Of a stretch of 64,000 nucleotides of DNA, positions 41,650 through 50,708 are shown piece after piece; the stretch's first letter is position 1, and the number at the start of each line of letters is the position of its first letter. The DNA lies in NCBI RefSeq assembly GCF_013409995.1, contig NZ_JACCBX010000021.1:1-64000 (forward strand), given 5' to 3'. This DNA comes from Neobacillus driksii. Lineage in GTDB: Bacteria; Bacillota; Bacilli; Bacillales; Cytobacillaceae. The position numbers and the translations under genes were made by a program. The notes under the pieces are model-generated. The model saw only the letters and a list, made by a program, of their open reading frames with translations. It was not told the DNA's origin and did not search any database.

Positions 41650-43617
41650 CTACTTTACTTTCGAACCGTTCGGTAATGTTTGGTCAACTGTGGCTAACGA
41701 TAAAGAGCCGTCTTTCGAACCAGCCAGTATCATTCCTTGTGATAATTCACCACGCAGTTTCACCGGCTTTAGGTTTGTAATACAAATTACTTTTCTGCCA
41801 ACTAGCTCCTCAGGCTTATAATATTGGGCAATTCCAGAGACCACTTGACGCTTTTCATAGCCTAAATCCAATTGAAGCTTTAAAAGCTTATCTGCCTTTT
41901 TAACTGGTTCAGCTTGAATAACTTCTGCTACTCTTAAATCAATTTTCATAAAATCGTCTATAGCAATTTCTGCAATTTCTTCCGGTTTTTCTTCCTGTTT
42001 AATTTCTTGTTTTTCTTCCACCACAGGAGTTGAACCTCCCATTTTGCCACGAATAAATTCAACCTCGTCTGCAATTTCAAGACGTGGGAACAATGGATTT
42101 CCTTTTGTGACCTTTGTTCCATTTGGAATAGTACCAAAGGAAGCTAGACTCTCCCATGTTTTAAGTTCCTCATCCTGAATGCCAAGTTGTTGAAAAATAC
42201 CACTAGGTGTCACAGTCAAGAAAGGCTGAAGTAGAATAGCTGTTCTTCTTAAAGATTCAGCTAAATGTACCATTACACTAGCCAGTTCGTCTTTTCGTTC
42301 TTCTGATTTTGCCAAGGTCCATGGCTGTGTTTCATCTATATACTTATTGGTACGACTTACCAATTGCCAAATCGATGTTAATGCCACTGAAAACTCCATT
42401 TTCTCCATTGCTTCCTCGTATTTAGCGACTGTTTCACGATTTATTTGAAGTAACGCTTCATCGAATTCACCCGTAGAACCAGTATACGAAGGAACAACAC
42501 CATTGAAATATTTCTCAATCATTGCCACTGTTCGATTTAATAGGTTGCCAAGGTCATTAGCTAAATCGAAATTGATTCGTTCAACAAATCCCTCTGGTGT
42601 AAATACCCCGTCAGCACCAAATGGCACTTCTCGGAGTAAATAATAACGAAGGGCGTCTAGACCATAGCGGTCAATTAATGTAACAGGATCCACTACATTT
42701 CCTTTTGATTTGGACATTTTTCCGTCTTTCATTAAAAGCCAGCCATGAGCAAAAACCTTTTTAGGAAGTGGCAGATCTAAAGCCATTAACATGATCGGCC
42801 AATAAATCGTATGGAAACGAACAATTTCTTTCCCAACAAGGTGAACATCTGCAGGCCAGTAATTTAAATATTTACTATCATTATCTGTTCCATAGCCAAG
42901 GGCTGTGATGTAGTTTGATAACGCGTCAATCCAAACATAAATGACGTGCTTCGGATTTCCAGGTACTTTTACTCCCCAATCAAAGGTCGTTCTAGAAACT
43001 GCTAAATCCTCTAAACCAGGCTTGATAAAATTGTTTATCATTTCATTTTTACGTGATTCCGGCTGGATAAACTCTGGATTTTCTTCATAGTATTGAAGCA
43101 ATCGATCGACATATTTACTCATTTTAAAGAAGTAGGATTCTTCTTTAACTATCTCTACGCCTCTGCCACAATCAGGGCAATTTCCTTCAACTAACTGGCG
43201 GTCTGTATAAAAGGACTCGCACGGAGTACAATACCATCCCTCATACTTATCCAGGTAGATATCCCCTTGTTCAAGTAGTCTAGCAAAAATCTTTTCGACA
43301 ACTTGCTTATGTCTCTCTTCCGTTGTTCGAATAAAGTCATCATAAGAAATATCAAGCTTTTTCCATAAATCCTTAATTCCATCAACAATTTCATCCACAT
43401 ACTGCTGCGGGGATATCCCCTTTTCCTCCGCTTTGCGCTGTATCTTTTGCCCGTGCTCGTCTGTTCCTGTTAAATACATTACATCAAATCCGCGCATCCT
43501 TTTATAGCGTGCCATTGCATCTCCAGCTACAGTAGTATAAGCATGGCCAATATGTAAATTTCCGCTCGGATAATAAATCGGAGTGGTGAGATAAAAGGTT
43601 TTTAATTTTTCTTGCAT
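41650..43617 (-). CDS. metS: Methionyl-tRNA synthetase
   Basis: Attaches methionine to both initiator and elongator tRNA-Met. The 655-aa class I synthetase has the HIGH motif as GNLHIGHAYT, a zinc knuckle with CTPCESFY...GNCPDCGR (about 126-148), and the KMSKS loop as KMSKSKGNVVDP near 300. The C-terminal tRNA-binding domain (about 550-655, IDLRVAEVIQAEPVKKADKLLKL) is present, so this is the dimeric type. No T-box leader is seen in the 480 bp upstream. It is oppositely oriented to abrB. Confidence 0.97.
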   Translation of the reverse strand: MQEKLKTFYLTTPIYYPSGNLHIGHAYTTVAGDAMARYKRMRGFDVMYLTGTDEHGQKIQRKAEEKGISPQQYVDEIVDGIKDLWKKLDISYDDFIRTTEERHKQVVEKIFARLLEQGDIYLDKYEGWYCTPCESFYTDRQLVEGNCPDCGRGVEIVKEESYFFKMSKYVDRLLQYYEENPEFIQPESRKNEMINNFIKPGLEDLAVSRTTFDWGVKVPGNPKHVIYVWIDALSNYITALGYGTDNDSKYLNYWPADVHLVGKEIVRFHTIYWPIMLMALDLPLPKKVFAHGWLLMKDGKMSKSKGNVVDPVTLIDRYGLDALRYYLLREVPFGADGVFTPEGFVERINFDLANDLGNLLNRTVAMIEKYFNGVVPSYTGSTGEFDEALLQINRETVAKYEEAMEKMEFSVALTSIWQLVSRTNKYIDETQPWTLAKSEERKDELASVMVHLAESLRRTAILLQPFLTVTPSGIFQQLGIQDEELKTWESLASFGTIPNGTKVTKGNPLFPRLEIADEVEFIRGKMGGSTPVVEEKQEIKQEEKPEEIAEIAIDDFMKIDLRVAEVIQAEPVKKADKLLKLQLDLGYEKRQVVSGIAQYYKPEELVGRKVICITNLKPVKLRGELSQGMILAGSKDGSLSLATVDQTLPNGSKVK

Positions 43618-43838
43618 TTGATACCCTCCTAGTAGTAAACAATCGACATTTCTATTAAAACATTATTACCTTTTTTCATCCTCTTATATCATCAAAATAT
43701 ACCCAAAAATCAATAAATGTGCAATAAAGCCTAAAAATAAGCTTTAGATTTATTTTACCATTTTTCTTATCTCCCCCCAAAAAAATGGAACCTCAGTCGA
43801 AACTTATATTATTAAAATAGAAGATTATTGTAGTTTTT

Positions 43839-43845
43839 TGTCGAA
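43839..43845 (+). promoter_or_regulatory. Isolated Spo0A-box-like site
   Basis: TGTCGAA matches the Spo0A box TGNCGAA, about 150 bp upstream of the abrB promoter in the divergent metS-abrB gap. A 7-bp match alone is weak. The remainder of the 43618-43989 gap is AT-rich with no gene seen. Confidence 0.35.
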
Positions 43846-43989
43846 TTTTACAACGGTGTTAAGAATGTAATTTTAAAAAAACAATAATGTTAAAAACCCT
43901 TTTCACCTGAATGACCATTCATTATAGATTGATATATCAACATTCCTATGAAATGATAATATTTGCCATTATTTTTCACCATAAAATAA

Positions 43990-44018
43990 TTGACGGAAAT
44001 GGGAATGGCTGGTATCAT
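43990..44018 (+). promoter_or_regulatory. abrB promoter
   Basis: TTGACG (43990-43995), exactly 17 bp, TATCAT (44013-44018). It is about 80 nt upstream of abrB, and Spo0A boxes lie just downstream of it. Confidence 0.8.
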
Positions 44019-44034
44019 AAATTTATAAAAATAA

Positions 44035-44051
44035 TGTCGAATAATGACGAA
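44035..44051 (+). promoter_or_regulatory. Paired Spo0A boxes in the abrB leader
   Basis: TGTCGAA (44035-44041) and TGACGAA (44045-44051) are two tandem 0A boxes 3 bp apart, about 20 bp past the -10. This is the same arrangement by which phosphorylated Spo0A shuts off abrB in B. subtilis. Confidence 0.85.
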
Positions 44052-44099
44052 TTGATAGAGAAATAAATTAATAGGTTAAATACGAGAGGAGCTATTAAA

Positions 44100-44384
44100 A
44101 TGAAATCTACAGGTATTGTCCGTAAAGTTGATGAATTAGGTCGTGTAGTTATTCCTATCGAATTGAGAAGAACACTTGGTATCGCTGAAAAAGACGCACT
44201 TGAAATCTACGTTGATGATGAGCGCATTATCTTAAAGAAATACAAGCCTAATATGACTTGCCAAGTTACTGGTGAAGTTTCTGATGACAACTTAGCACTT
44301 GCTGGCGGAAAGTTAATCCTTAGCCGTGAAGGTGCCGAACAGTTAGTAAATGAGATCAAAAGCCAATTTGAATTAGTAAAATAA
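44100..44384 (+). CDS. abrB: Transition state regulator AbrB
   Basis: A global repressor of stationary-phase genes in growing cells. The 94-aa protein has the N-terminal swapped-hairpin DNA-binding domain MKSTGIVRKVDELGRVVIPIELRRTLGI and the C-terminal multimerisation part with QVTGEVSDDNLALAGGKLILS. GAGAGGAG lies 9 nt before the ATG. It is one of the few plus-strand genes in the block and is divergent from metS. Expression is probably shut off by Spo0A-P at the paired 0A boxes in the leader. Confidence 0.97.
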   Translation: MKSTGIVRKVDELGRVVIPIELRRTLGIAEKDALEIYVDDERIILKKYKPNMTCQVTGEVSDDNLALAGGKLILSREGAEQLVNEIKSQFELVK

Positions 44385-44392
44385 TATAAATG

Positions 44393-44425
44393 AAGCTTCT
44401 CCTAAATCAGGAGAAGCTTTTTTAT
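44393..44425. terminator. Bidirectional terminator between abrB and rsmI
   Basis: An 11-bp stem AAGCTTCTCCT / AGGAGAAGCTT with a 5-nt loop and TTTTTTAT on the plus strand. The opposite side is only moderately T-rich, so it is stronger for abrB. Confidence 0.85.
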
Positions 44426-44426
44426 A

Positions 44427-45308
44427 TTATTGGTCGATATGGTAGGCCTGATATACTTCACGTTTGTTTATGCTGCGATCTTTCGCCGTCTGTTTAATTG
44501 CCTCTTTTGACGAAATATCTTTTACATTTATGTAGTGATTTACATGTTCTTCAATCGACAAGGTTTCCCACCAGGAACTTTCTTCTTCCTTTAGTGTATT
44601 TTCATCCGCACCTTCAATAATCAAACAAAATTCCCCGCGAATTTCATCCTGATGTACCCACTCCAATAACTCAGATAAGTTTCCTCTTATAAATTCCTCG
44701 AATTTTTTGGTTAATTCCCTACAAATAGCCGCTTTACGATTACCGAGAATTTCATACATTACGGTTAATGTTTCCTTCAGTCGATGAGGCGACTCATAGA
44801 AAACAAGAGTTCCTGTTTGCCTCTTTAAACACTCTAACTCTGTCCTCTTTTCCTTTTTACTTCGGTTTAAGAATCCATAAAAATAAAAGGGCTGACAGGT
44901 AAGTCCTGAGGCAATTAATGCTGGCAGTGCTGCATTAGCTCCTGGTAACGGCACCACCGTTACTTTCTCACTTATCGCCGCCTCTACAAGCTCATATCCT
45001 GGGTCTGAAATAGCCGGCATACCAGCATCACTCACCAAAGCAATTTTCAACCCTTCCTTAATTTTATGGATAAGCTTTTCTCCGCTTGATTCTTTATTAT
45101 GTTCATGATAACTGACAACTGGAGTTTGAATTTCAAAGTAATTGCATAACTTCTTTGTATTTCTTGTATCCTCTGCTGCAATCAAATCTGCTTCCTTTAA
45201 TATCCTTACAGCACGAAAGCTCATGTCCTCAAGGTTGCCAATTGGTGTTGGGACAAGATACAGTATTCCTTTTTGCGCCTCATTTTCAAAGCTCTTTTGC
45301 TGCCACAT
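44427..45308 (-). CDS. rsmI: 16S rRNA 2'-O-ribose C1402 methyltransferase
   Basis: Methylates the 2'-O of C1402 in the ribosomal decoding centre. The 293-aa protein has the tetrapyrrole-methylase fold signature LYLVPTPIGNLEDMSFRAV, EDTRNTKKLC, VSDAGMPAISDPGYELV and LPGANAALPALIASGL. The C-terminal HTH-like segment (SIEEHVNHYINVKDISSKEAI) is normal. It lies 12 nt after trmN6. In B. subtilis the small gene yazA lies between these two; it is absent here. Confidence 0.95.
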   Translation of the reverse strand: MWQQKSFENEAQKGILYLVPTPIGNLEDMSFRAVRILKEADLIAAEDTRNTKKLCNYFEIQTPVVSYHEHNKESSGEKLIHKIKEGLKIALVSDAGMPAISDPGYELVEAAISEKVTVVPLPGANAALPALIASGLTCQPFYFYGFLNRSKKEKRTELECLKRQTGTLVFYESPHRLKETLTVMYEILGNRKAAICRELTKKFEEFIRGNLSELLEWVHQDEIRGEFCLIIEGADENTLKEEESSWWETLSIEEHVNHYINVKDISSKEAIKQTAKDRSINKREVYQAYHIDQ

Positions 45309-45320
45309 TTAAACAACCCC

Positions 45321-46064
45321 TTATTTTTCTCCATATAAAATCTTTCTGACTTCTGCTGTATATTCCCCCAGTTCATTATAAACAAATAAAGGTGGGAGTA
45401 TTTTTAAATCAGGACTACCATCCTTGATCGCTTCAATTAGTAATGTATTTGCCTCTTTTCCCTGCTTTGGATAGACAAACTGAATGCGCTTCGGTTCAAG
45501 GCGATACTGCCGCATGACCGTAATGATATCCATCAGCCTTCCTGGACGATGAACAAACGCCACCTTCCCGCCCTGTCTCACCAATTGGCTTGAAGCCTTT
45601 ACAGCGTCTTCAAGAGTACACAGGATCTCATGACGGGCAATCGCTAAATGTTCATTCGGATTTATCTCTTCTTTTGATGGTGTTAGAAAATAGGGAGGAT
45701 TGCAGGTAACTACATCATATTTTCCATACCCCAATTGTTTTGGCATTTCTTTTATATCACCATGAATCATCTGAAGGCGTTCCTGAAGATTGTTATATTC
45801 AATACTTCTGACTGCCATGTCATAAAGACGTTCTTGTATCTCTACACCGATAATATTCCCCTTTGTACGAGCGCTTAAAAATAATGGAATAACACCATTT
45901 CCACTGCAAAGATCAATAATATTCCCTCTTTGTATCGGGACATACACAAATCGAGCGAGTAAAACCGCATCGAGCGAAAAAGCAAAAACTGACGGACTTT
46001 GGATAACCCTTAGATTCTCAGCAAGCAAGTAATCCAGCCGTTCATCACCCTTTAACATAACCAT
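45321..46064 (-). CDS. tRNA1(Val) adenine-37 N6-methyltransferase family protein (YabB)
   Basis: A 247-aa SAM-dependent methyltransferase with N-terminal LDYLLAENLRVIQSPSVFAFSLDAVLLARFV, motif I IIDLCSGNGVIPLFLS, and the catalytic NPPY motif (VVTCNPPYFLTP). NPPY marks methylation of an exocyclic amino group. The nearest characterised relative is TrmN6, which modifies A37 of tRNA-Val. I use the ATG at 46064 with GAGGTG 6 nt upstream; a GTG at 46073 overlaps that Shine-Dalgarno. It lies downstream of the yabA terminator and before rsmI. Confidence 0.9.
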   Translation of the reverse strand: MVMLKGDERLDYLLAENLRVIQSPSVFAFSLDAVLLARFVYVPIQRGNIIDLCSGNGVIPLFLSARTKGNIIGVEIQERLYDMAVRSIEYNNLQERLQMIHGDIKEMPKQLGYGKYDVVTCNPPYFLTPSKEEINPNEHLAIARHEILCTLEDAVKASSQLVRQGGKVAFVHRPGRLMDIITVMRQYRLEPKRIQFVYPKQGKEANTLLIEAIKDGSPDLKILPPLFVYNELGEYTAEVRKILYGEK

Positions 46065-46087
46065 CCTATACACCTCTAAATATTATG

Positions 46088-46117
46088 TAAAAAAATAAGG
46101 TTGACCTGTGTCAACCT
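46088..46117 (-). terminator. yabA terminator
   Basis: Stem AGGTTGAC / GTCAACCT with a 4-nt loop, followed on the minus strand by TATTTTTTTAC, 8 nt past the yabA stop and upstream of the trmN6-like gene. Confidence 0.8.
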
Positions 46118-46124
46118 CTTGATG

Positions 46125-46496
46125 TTATTTCTTATTAAGAAAGGAGAGACAAAATAAGCAATCGCCTTCCTTACGTAAGCTTCCAAAATGAAGATTACAA
46201 ATGTGAAATCCTTCTTGGTATAGACGAGCAAGATTATCATAACCTTCTCCGATATCTAAAGTCCGATCTCCGGCAGATACACGAGAAGTTGTCCCTTTTT
46301 TAACTTTCTCATCCTTTTTTTCTTTGTCCGTGGTTACATCTAAACGGCGTCTTAGATGTTCGTTTTCTAGCTTTAAATAGTGATTCTCTTCTAGTATTTC
46401 GGCTAAATGCTGCTTTAATTCCCCGAGCTGTTGGTAAAGATGGCCAATTTGTGTTTCCATATTACTTACTGATTCAAATATCTCTTTTTTATCCAC
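46125..46496 (-). CDS. yabA: Replication initiation control protein YabA
   Basis: Couples DnaA to the sliding clamp DnaN and so restrains over-initiation. The 123-aa protein starts with a leucine-heptad helix (about 1-60, IFESVSNMETQIGHLYQQLGE...) that forms a tetramer, and ends with the zinc-binding domain GYDNLARLYQEGFHICNLHFG...EGDCLFCLSFLNKK (HxC...CxxC). I set the start at a GTG (46496) with GAGG 8 nt upstream; a GTG at 46505 abuts the Shine-Dalgarno. It follows ricT. Confidence 0.94.
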   Translation of the reverse strand: MDKKEIFESVSNMETQIGHLYQQLGELKQHLAEILEENHYLKLENEHLRRRLDVTTDKEKKDEKVKKGTTSRVSAGDRTLDIGEGYDNLARLYQEGFHICNLHFGSLRKEGDCLFCLSFLNKK

Positions 46497-46508
46497 GTCG
46501 CACACCTC

Positions 46509-47336
46509 TTAATCTGTGGATTGTATAGACAAGGCACCTTCTTTAATGATTTCGTCCAATGTATACTCCAGAACTCGATCCTGTTCCTTTAGTTCCACCT
46601 GAAGTACCCGCTCTAATATATTTAATCCTACCACTTTTCCTCGACCTTGAGGAGTTTCAATCATTTCACCCAAATCCGGAAGTTGTTCCTTAGCAGCTTC
46701 ATATTCATCATTTTCATATTTTAGACAGCACATAAGTCTACCGCATAAACCGGATATCTTAGTAGGATTCAATGAGAGATTTTGGTCCTTCGCCATCTTA
46801 ATGGACACAGGATCAAAATCACCTAAAAATGTGGAACAACATAGCATCCTTCCACATGGGCCAATTCCTCCAAGCATTTTTGCTTCGTCCCTGACACCGA
46901 TTTGGCGCAATTCGATTCTTGTCCGAAAAATGGACGCTAAATCTTTTACTAGCTCACGAAAATCTACTCTTCCGTCAGCAGTAAAATAGAAAATTATTTT
47001 ATTTCGGTCAAATGTATATTCAACATCGACTAGTTTCATATCTAATTGATGTCCATTTACTTTTTCATTACAAACATCATATGCTTCCTGGGCAGCTTGT
47101 TTATTTTCTTCAACAATCATTCGATCCTTGTGATCTGCAATTCTCACTACCTTTTTTAAAGGTAAAACGACATCATGGTCTTCAACCTGTTTACGTGGAA
47201 CCACGGCCCTGCCATATTCTACGCCGCGCACCGTTTCGACAATTACAAAGTCGTCCTTTTGAATTGAGAGGTCTCCAGGATCAAAATAATAGATTTTACC
47301 CGCTTTTTTAAAGCGTACTCCTACAACATCATACAA
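46509..47336 (-). CDS. ricT: RicT (YaaT), PSP1-domain protein
   Basis: A component of the RicA/F/T complex that binds iron-sulfur clusters, associates with RNase Y and promotes mRNA maturation, sporulation and competence. The 275-aa protein has the PSP1 C-terminal domain (about 60-150, EVEYTFDRNKIIFYFTADGRVDFRELV type) and a cysteine-rich part CGRMLCCSTFLGDFDPVSIK...GLCGRLMCCLKYE (about 160-205), which carries the Fe-S ligands. Its start overlaps the holB stop by 8 nt. The order holB-ricT-yabA is as in B. subtilis. Confidence 0.95.
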   Translation of the reverse strand: MYDVVGVRFKKAGKIYYFDPGDLSIQKDDFVIVETVRGVEYGRAVVPRKQVEDHDVVLPLKKVVRIADHKDRMIVEENKQAAQEAYDVCNEKVNGHQLDMKLVDVEYTFDRNKIIFYFTADGRVDFRELVKDLASIFRTRIELRQIGVRDEAKMLGGIGPCGRMLCCSTFLGDFDPVSIKMAKDQNLSLNPTKISGLCGRLMCCLKYENDEYEAAKEQLPDLGEMIETPQGRGKVVGLNILERVLQVELKEQDRVLEYTLDEIIKEGALSIQSTD

Positions 47337-48345
47337 ATGAAGATCCCTCCTGCAAATTCAACACAAGCTCTTCCATCATTAGCTGCGGATTCATATTAGC
47401 CGCAAGCTTCCTTTTTGCCTCGAGAATAGCCGACATTTGATCCGATAACCGCCGTCCGGATGTTTCAAGAGCGTACTGTCTTAACCGTTCACTTTCAGCT
47501 TTAAAGACGATTTGCTCCTGTTTATCTAGTTGTATATATAATAAATCCTTAAAAATAAGAAGTAAAAGATCTAAACCACGATTAATCTGTTCTTTCTCTT
47601 TAAAGTGTGAGAACCAATCTCCTTGAAGAGTTACCATTGCTTCTAAAGGATTTTTTCTCAACACCTCATATAATTTTAACACTATTTTTTGAGCTTGTGC
47701 AAACCAATCATCGACATTTAATTCATAAGCCTCATCAAGGTTATTTGTCAGCTGTGCTAATAAGGGCGCTTTCATTGGATTTACGCCGTTTTCAGTCAGT
47801 TGATTAATCATCGCTAATGGAGATAATGGTTTAAATGATAAAATTTGGCACCGTGAAAGGATGGTTGGCAGCAATTGTTGTGGCTGCTCTGATAATAGAA
47901 AGGCTGTTGTTTGTGAGTTGGGTTCCTCTAGAAACTTTAACAAACTATTTGCTGCACTCACACTCATTTTATCAGCATCACTAATCATATAAACCTTTCT
48001 AGACGATTCCACACCTTTTTTCGAGAACTCCTCCTGGAGATCTTGAATCTGTTGTTTCTTAATCGATAACCCATCAGGCTCAACCTTATGGACATCTGGG
48101 TGATTACCACTATTAATACGGCGGCAATTATGACAGTTCTCACATGGTTTAAATCCTTCTATTAAAGAATCACAAAATAATGCTTTTGTGATTAATAAGG
48201 TAATTTCTTTTTTTCCAGTCCCTCTGATTCCTTCAAGTAAGTAGGCGTGGGCGACTCGCTGTTTCAACAAACTGTTCTTTAACATTTTTAGCACGGCAGG
48301 CTGAAGCTCTTCTAGTTGATCCCATGTTTTTACCAAGTTCATCAC
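47329..48345 (-). CDS. holB: DNA polymerase III subunit delta-prime
   Basis: Part of the clamp loader that puts DnaN rings on primed DNA. The 338-aa protein has an AAA+ fold with GTGKKEITLLITKALFC in the Walker A place (degenerate, as is usual for delta-prime), a zinc module CENCHNCRRINSGNHPDV (about 69-86), and the SRCQ motif LLPTILSRCQILSF. It overlaps ricT by 8 nt and follows darA with a 21-nt gap. In B. subtilis yaaR lies between darA and holB; it is missing here. Confidence 0.94.
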   Translation of the reverse strand: MMNLVKTWDQLEELQPAVLKMLKNSLLKQRVAHAYLLEGIRGTGKKEITLLITKALFCDSLIEGFKPCENCHNCRRINSGNHPDVHKVEPDGLSIKKQQIQDLQEEFSKKGVESSRKVYMISDADKMSVSAANSLLKFLEEPNSQTTAFLLSEQPQQLLPTILSRCQILSFKPLSPLAMINQLTENGVNPMKAPLLAQLTNNLDEAYELNVDDWFAQAQKIVLKLYEVLRKNPLEAMVTLQGDWFSHFKEKEQINRGLDLLLLIFKDLLYIQLDKQEQIVFKAESERLRQYALETSGRRLSDQMSAILEAKRKLAANMNPQLMMEELVLNLQEGSSFV

Positions 48346-48366
48346 CCACTTAGATTTAAGTTAGAT

Positions 48367-48696
48367 TTAAAAATGCATAAATTGTTCGATTGGAAGTACA
48401 AAGACTGTGGCTCCGCCAACTTCCACTTCAACTGGATAAGGTACAAAAGAGTCTGCATTTCCTCCCATTGGGGAAACTGGTGCAACTAATTGGTCCCGAG
48501 CTCTACAGTTATCTTTTATGATTTGCAAGGCTCGATCTACACGAATATCTTCTGTTCCAATCATAAAGGTGGTGTTGCCAGATTTCAAAAAGCCGCCTGT
48601 AGTGGCAAGCTTTGTCGCTCTAAAATTATTATCAACCAGCGCTTTTGATAACCGATTGCTATCCTGGTCCTGAACAACAGCGATGATAAGTTTCAT
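48367..48696 (-). CDS. darA: Cyclic di-AMP receptor DarA (PII-like)
   Basis: A small trimeric PII-like protein that binds c-di-AMP. The ATG at 48696 (AGGGG about 9 nt upstream) gives 109 aa, the family length: MKLIIAVVQDQDSNRLSKAL, NNFRATKLATTGGFLKSGNTTFMIG, then the C-terminal VEVGGATVFVLPIEQF. Residues in FRATKLATTGGFL form the ligand-binding loop in this family. Upstream (minus-strand sense) tmk would be expected; instead 150 bp of intergenic DNA leads to a sugar transporter. So darA must be expressed from a promoter in that gap. Confidence 0.95.
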   Translation of the reverse strand: MKLIIAVVQDQDSNRLSKALVDNNFRATKLATTGGFLKSGNTTFMIGTEDIRVDRALQIIKDNCRARDQLVAPVSPMGGNADSFVPYPVEVEVGGATVFVLPIEQFMHF

Positions 48697-48852
48697 CTCT
48701 ACCAACCCCTTCGTCAACATTCATATATCTTTCCTATATTATAACAGGTATTTGTCCTCGTTACATTGATATTCGACAGAGGTTGTATTCGAAAGTTGTC
48801 TGAAATTTTATTATGGGCTGCCTAGCAAAATTAACTTATATGTCTTATATGC

Positions 48853-48885
48853 AAAAAAGCTGACCCATTTTAAGTCAGCTTTTTT
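48853..48885 (-). terminator. Terminator of the sugar permease genes
   Basis: A 12-bp stem AAAAAAGCTGAC / GTCAGCTTTTTT, symmetrical with T-runs on both strands. It separates the sugar island from darA. Confidence 0.85.
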
Positions 48886-48896
48886 CTCAACACCAA

Positions 48897-49790
48897 TCAA
48901 CCTTTTACAGATCCTGCTGCAATACCTTCTACAATACGATCACTTAAAATAAAGTATGCTATTAATACCGGGATAATACTAATCATCAATGTCGCACCTA
49001 TTGCGCCCCAATCCGTCAAATACTGTCCTACGAAGTTGTTTACCCCAACAGTAATGGTTTTCCATTTGTCTGAGCTTAGGAATGTATTAACGAATACGAA
49101 TTCGTTCCAGTTATAAATCATGTTGATGATGACAGTGGTCGAAAGCACTGGTACTGTCATCGGAAGTGTAATTTGGAAGAAAATCCGGTGGATCGAACAG
49201 CCATCCACAACGGCTGCTTCTTCAATCTCCCGTGGAATGGTTTTGTAAAATCCTGTTAAAATCATAATCGTAATCGGCAAGTTAAATGCTACATACGATA
49301 AGATAACGGACATTGGATTATCAATCATATTTGCTGTTTTAAAGAAATTAAATAATGGTATTAAGGTTGAATGAAGCGGGATCATATATCCAGCCATAAA
49401 CAAGCCTAGGACCAATCCACTTAACTTCCATTCCATTCTCGTAATAGCAAATGTTACAAAGCTGGCAAGGATAACAGTAATTACAACTGCAGCCACCGTG
49501 TACAACACACTATTAAAGAAGTAAACATCGATATGACCTGCTGTCCAGGCCTTCGCGTAGTTGCCCCACTGTGGATCTTGCGGGAGCGCAAACGGGGACA
49601 TCCCGAAAACTTCCTGATTTGTTTTTAAGGAGAACAGGAATAACCATATGAGCGGGTACACCTGTATGATTGCAATTACTCCTAGGATAAAATAAAGAAT
49701 TCCATATCCAATTTTGTTTCCTAGTGTTTTACTCGTTTTATAAGAAGCTGATAGGGTCGTTTTTTGTGTTTCTAGTGCAACTCTACTCAT
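48897..49790 (-). CDS. Sugar ABC transporter permease, MalG/YesQ type
   Basis: An inner-membrane permease of the CUT1 family. The 297-aa protein has six membrane segments (about 30-52, 90-115, 125-145, 155-178, 200-225, 262-282) and the EAA loop EEAAVVDGCSIHRIFFQITLP, which docks to the ATPase. The ATG at 49790 has AGGGGAGTG 6 nt upstream; a GTG at 49799 is inside it. It is 17 nt after the partner permease. No ATPase gene is in the cluster, so a shared MsmX/MsmK-type ATPase elsewhere is likely. The substrate is probably a xylo-oligosaccharide, inferred from neighbours. Confidence 0.9.
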   Translation of the reverse strand: MSRVALETQKTTLSASYKTSKTLGNKIGYGILYFILGVIAIIQVYPLIWLFLFSLKTNQEVFGMSPFALPQDPQWGNYAKAWTAGHIDVYFFNSVLYTVAAVVITVILASFVTFAITRMEWKLSGLVLGLFMAGYMIPLHSTLIPLFNFFKTANMIDNPMSVILSYVAFNLPITIMILTGFYKTIPREIEEAAVVDGCSIHRIFFQITLPMTVPVLSTTVIINMIYNWNEFVFVNTFLSSDKWKTITVGVNNFVGQYLTDWGAIGATLMISIIPVLIAYFILSDRIVEGIAAGSVKG

Positions 49791-49807
49791 CCTTTTCACT
49801 CCCCTTT

Positions 49808-50683
49808 TTAATAGTCGACATCTTTTGTATTAAGTAACTTTTGAATTACCCATGTTGCAACAATACAAATGACCAATAAACCGAATCCAATAGCGCTTCC
49901 GTAACCGAAGTTATACTTACTGAACGCTTCTGTATACATGTATGATGCCATAACCTCAGAGGCTCCGTTAGGTCCGCCGCCAGTTAAGACGAAGATCAAG
50001 TCAAAGTACTTTAACGAACCGACAATCGCCAGGATGACCATGACTTTGATTACACCTGCGATTAAAGGAACCTTAATTTTATAAGCAATTTGAATGGAAG
50101 TGGCTCCATCAATTTTTGCAGCCTCAATCAATTCTTCCGGAACATTTTTTAATGCTGCATAGAAAATAATGATATAGAAACCTGCATATTGCCATACGAT
50201 TGGAAAGAAGAGCGCATATAATACGATATTAGAATCCGCTAACCATAGCGGAGGATTGTCAACGCCAATCAACACTAGTATTCTGTTAAGCATACCGTTC
50301 GTAGGGTCAAAAATTTTCGCCCAAAGCTGTCCGATAGCGACAGAAGATAATAACATTGGGATTAAGTAAATTTTTCTTAAAAAGTTAGCACCTTTGATCT
50401 TACTCGCTAATATCAGCGATAAAATCAAATAACCTACCAAGCTTAAAGTGGAAAAAAGACCTAGTAAAAGGGAATGCCATGCACTTTGCCAAAACTTTGT
50501 GTCCTTTGCTAATTCAATGTAATTCTCTAAACCGATGAATTTCATCTTACCGATGCCGTTCCAGTCCATTAGACCGTAATATCCAGTTAAGACAATCGGG
50601 ATATAGATTAATAGCAGAATAAGAAGTAACGATGGAAGTACGTAAAGGCTGATTACCCATTTGTTTGACATTACACTTTTCAT
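49808..50683 (-). CDS. Sugar ABC transporter permease, MalF/YesP type
   Basis: The second CUT1 permease, 291 aa with six membrane segments, starting SLYVLPSLLLILLLIYIPIV and with the EAA loop EELIEAAKIDGATSIQIAYKIKVPLI. It has no MalF-like large periplasmic loop, as is normal for Gram-positive systems. AAGGGAG lies 8 nt before the ATG. It is separated from the binding-protein gene by 340 bp containing a MITE-like element, an unusual interruption of a transporter operon. The substrate cannot be read from the sequence. Confidence 0.9.
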   Translation of the reverse strand: MKSVMSNKWVISLYVLPSLLLILLLIYIPIVLTGYYGLMDWNGIGKMKFIGLENYIELAKDTKFWQSAWHSLLLGLFSTLSLVGYLILSLILASKIKGANFLRKIYLIPMLLSSVAIGQLWAKIFDPTNGMLNRILVLIGVDNPPLWLADSNIVLYALFFPIVWQYAGFYIIIFYAALKNVPEELIEAAKIDGATSIQIAYKIKVPLIAGVIKVMVILAIVGSLKYFDLIFVLTGGGPNGASEVMASYMYTEAFSKYNFGYGSAIGFGLLVICIVATWVIQKLLNTKDVDY

Positions 50684-50708
50684 GTTTATACTCCCTTCTT
50701 ATTTGGAA

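Noticed and set aside
43618..43989. T-box or S-box leader for metS
   Set aside because: No specifier loop, T-box core or SAM-box stems can be recognised in this AT-rich gap.
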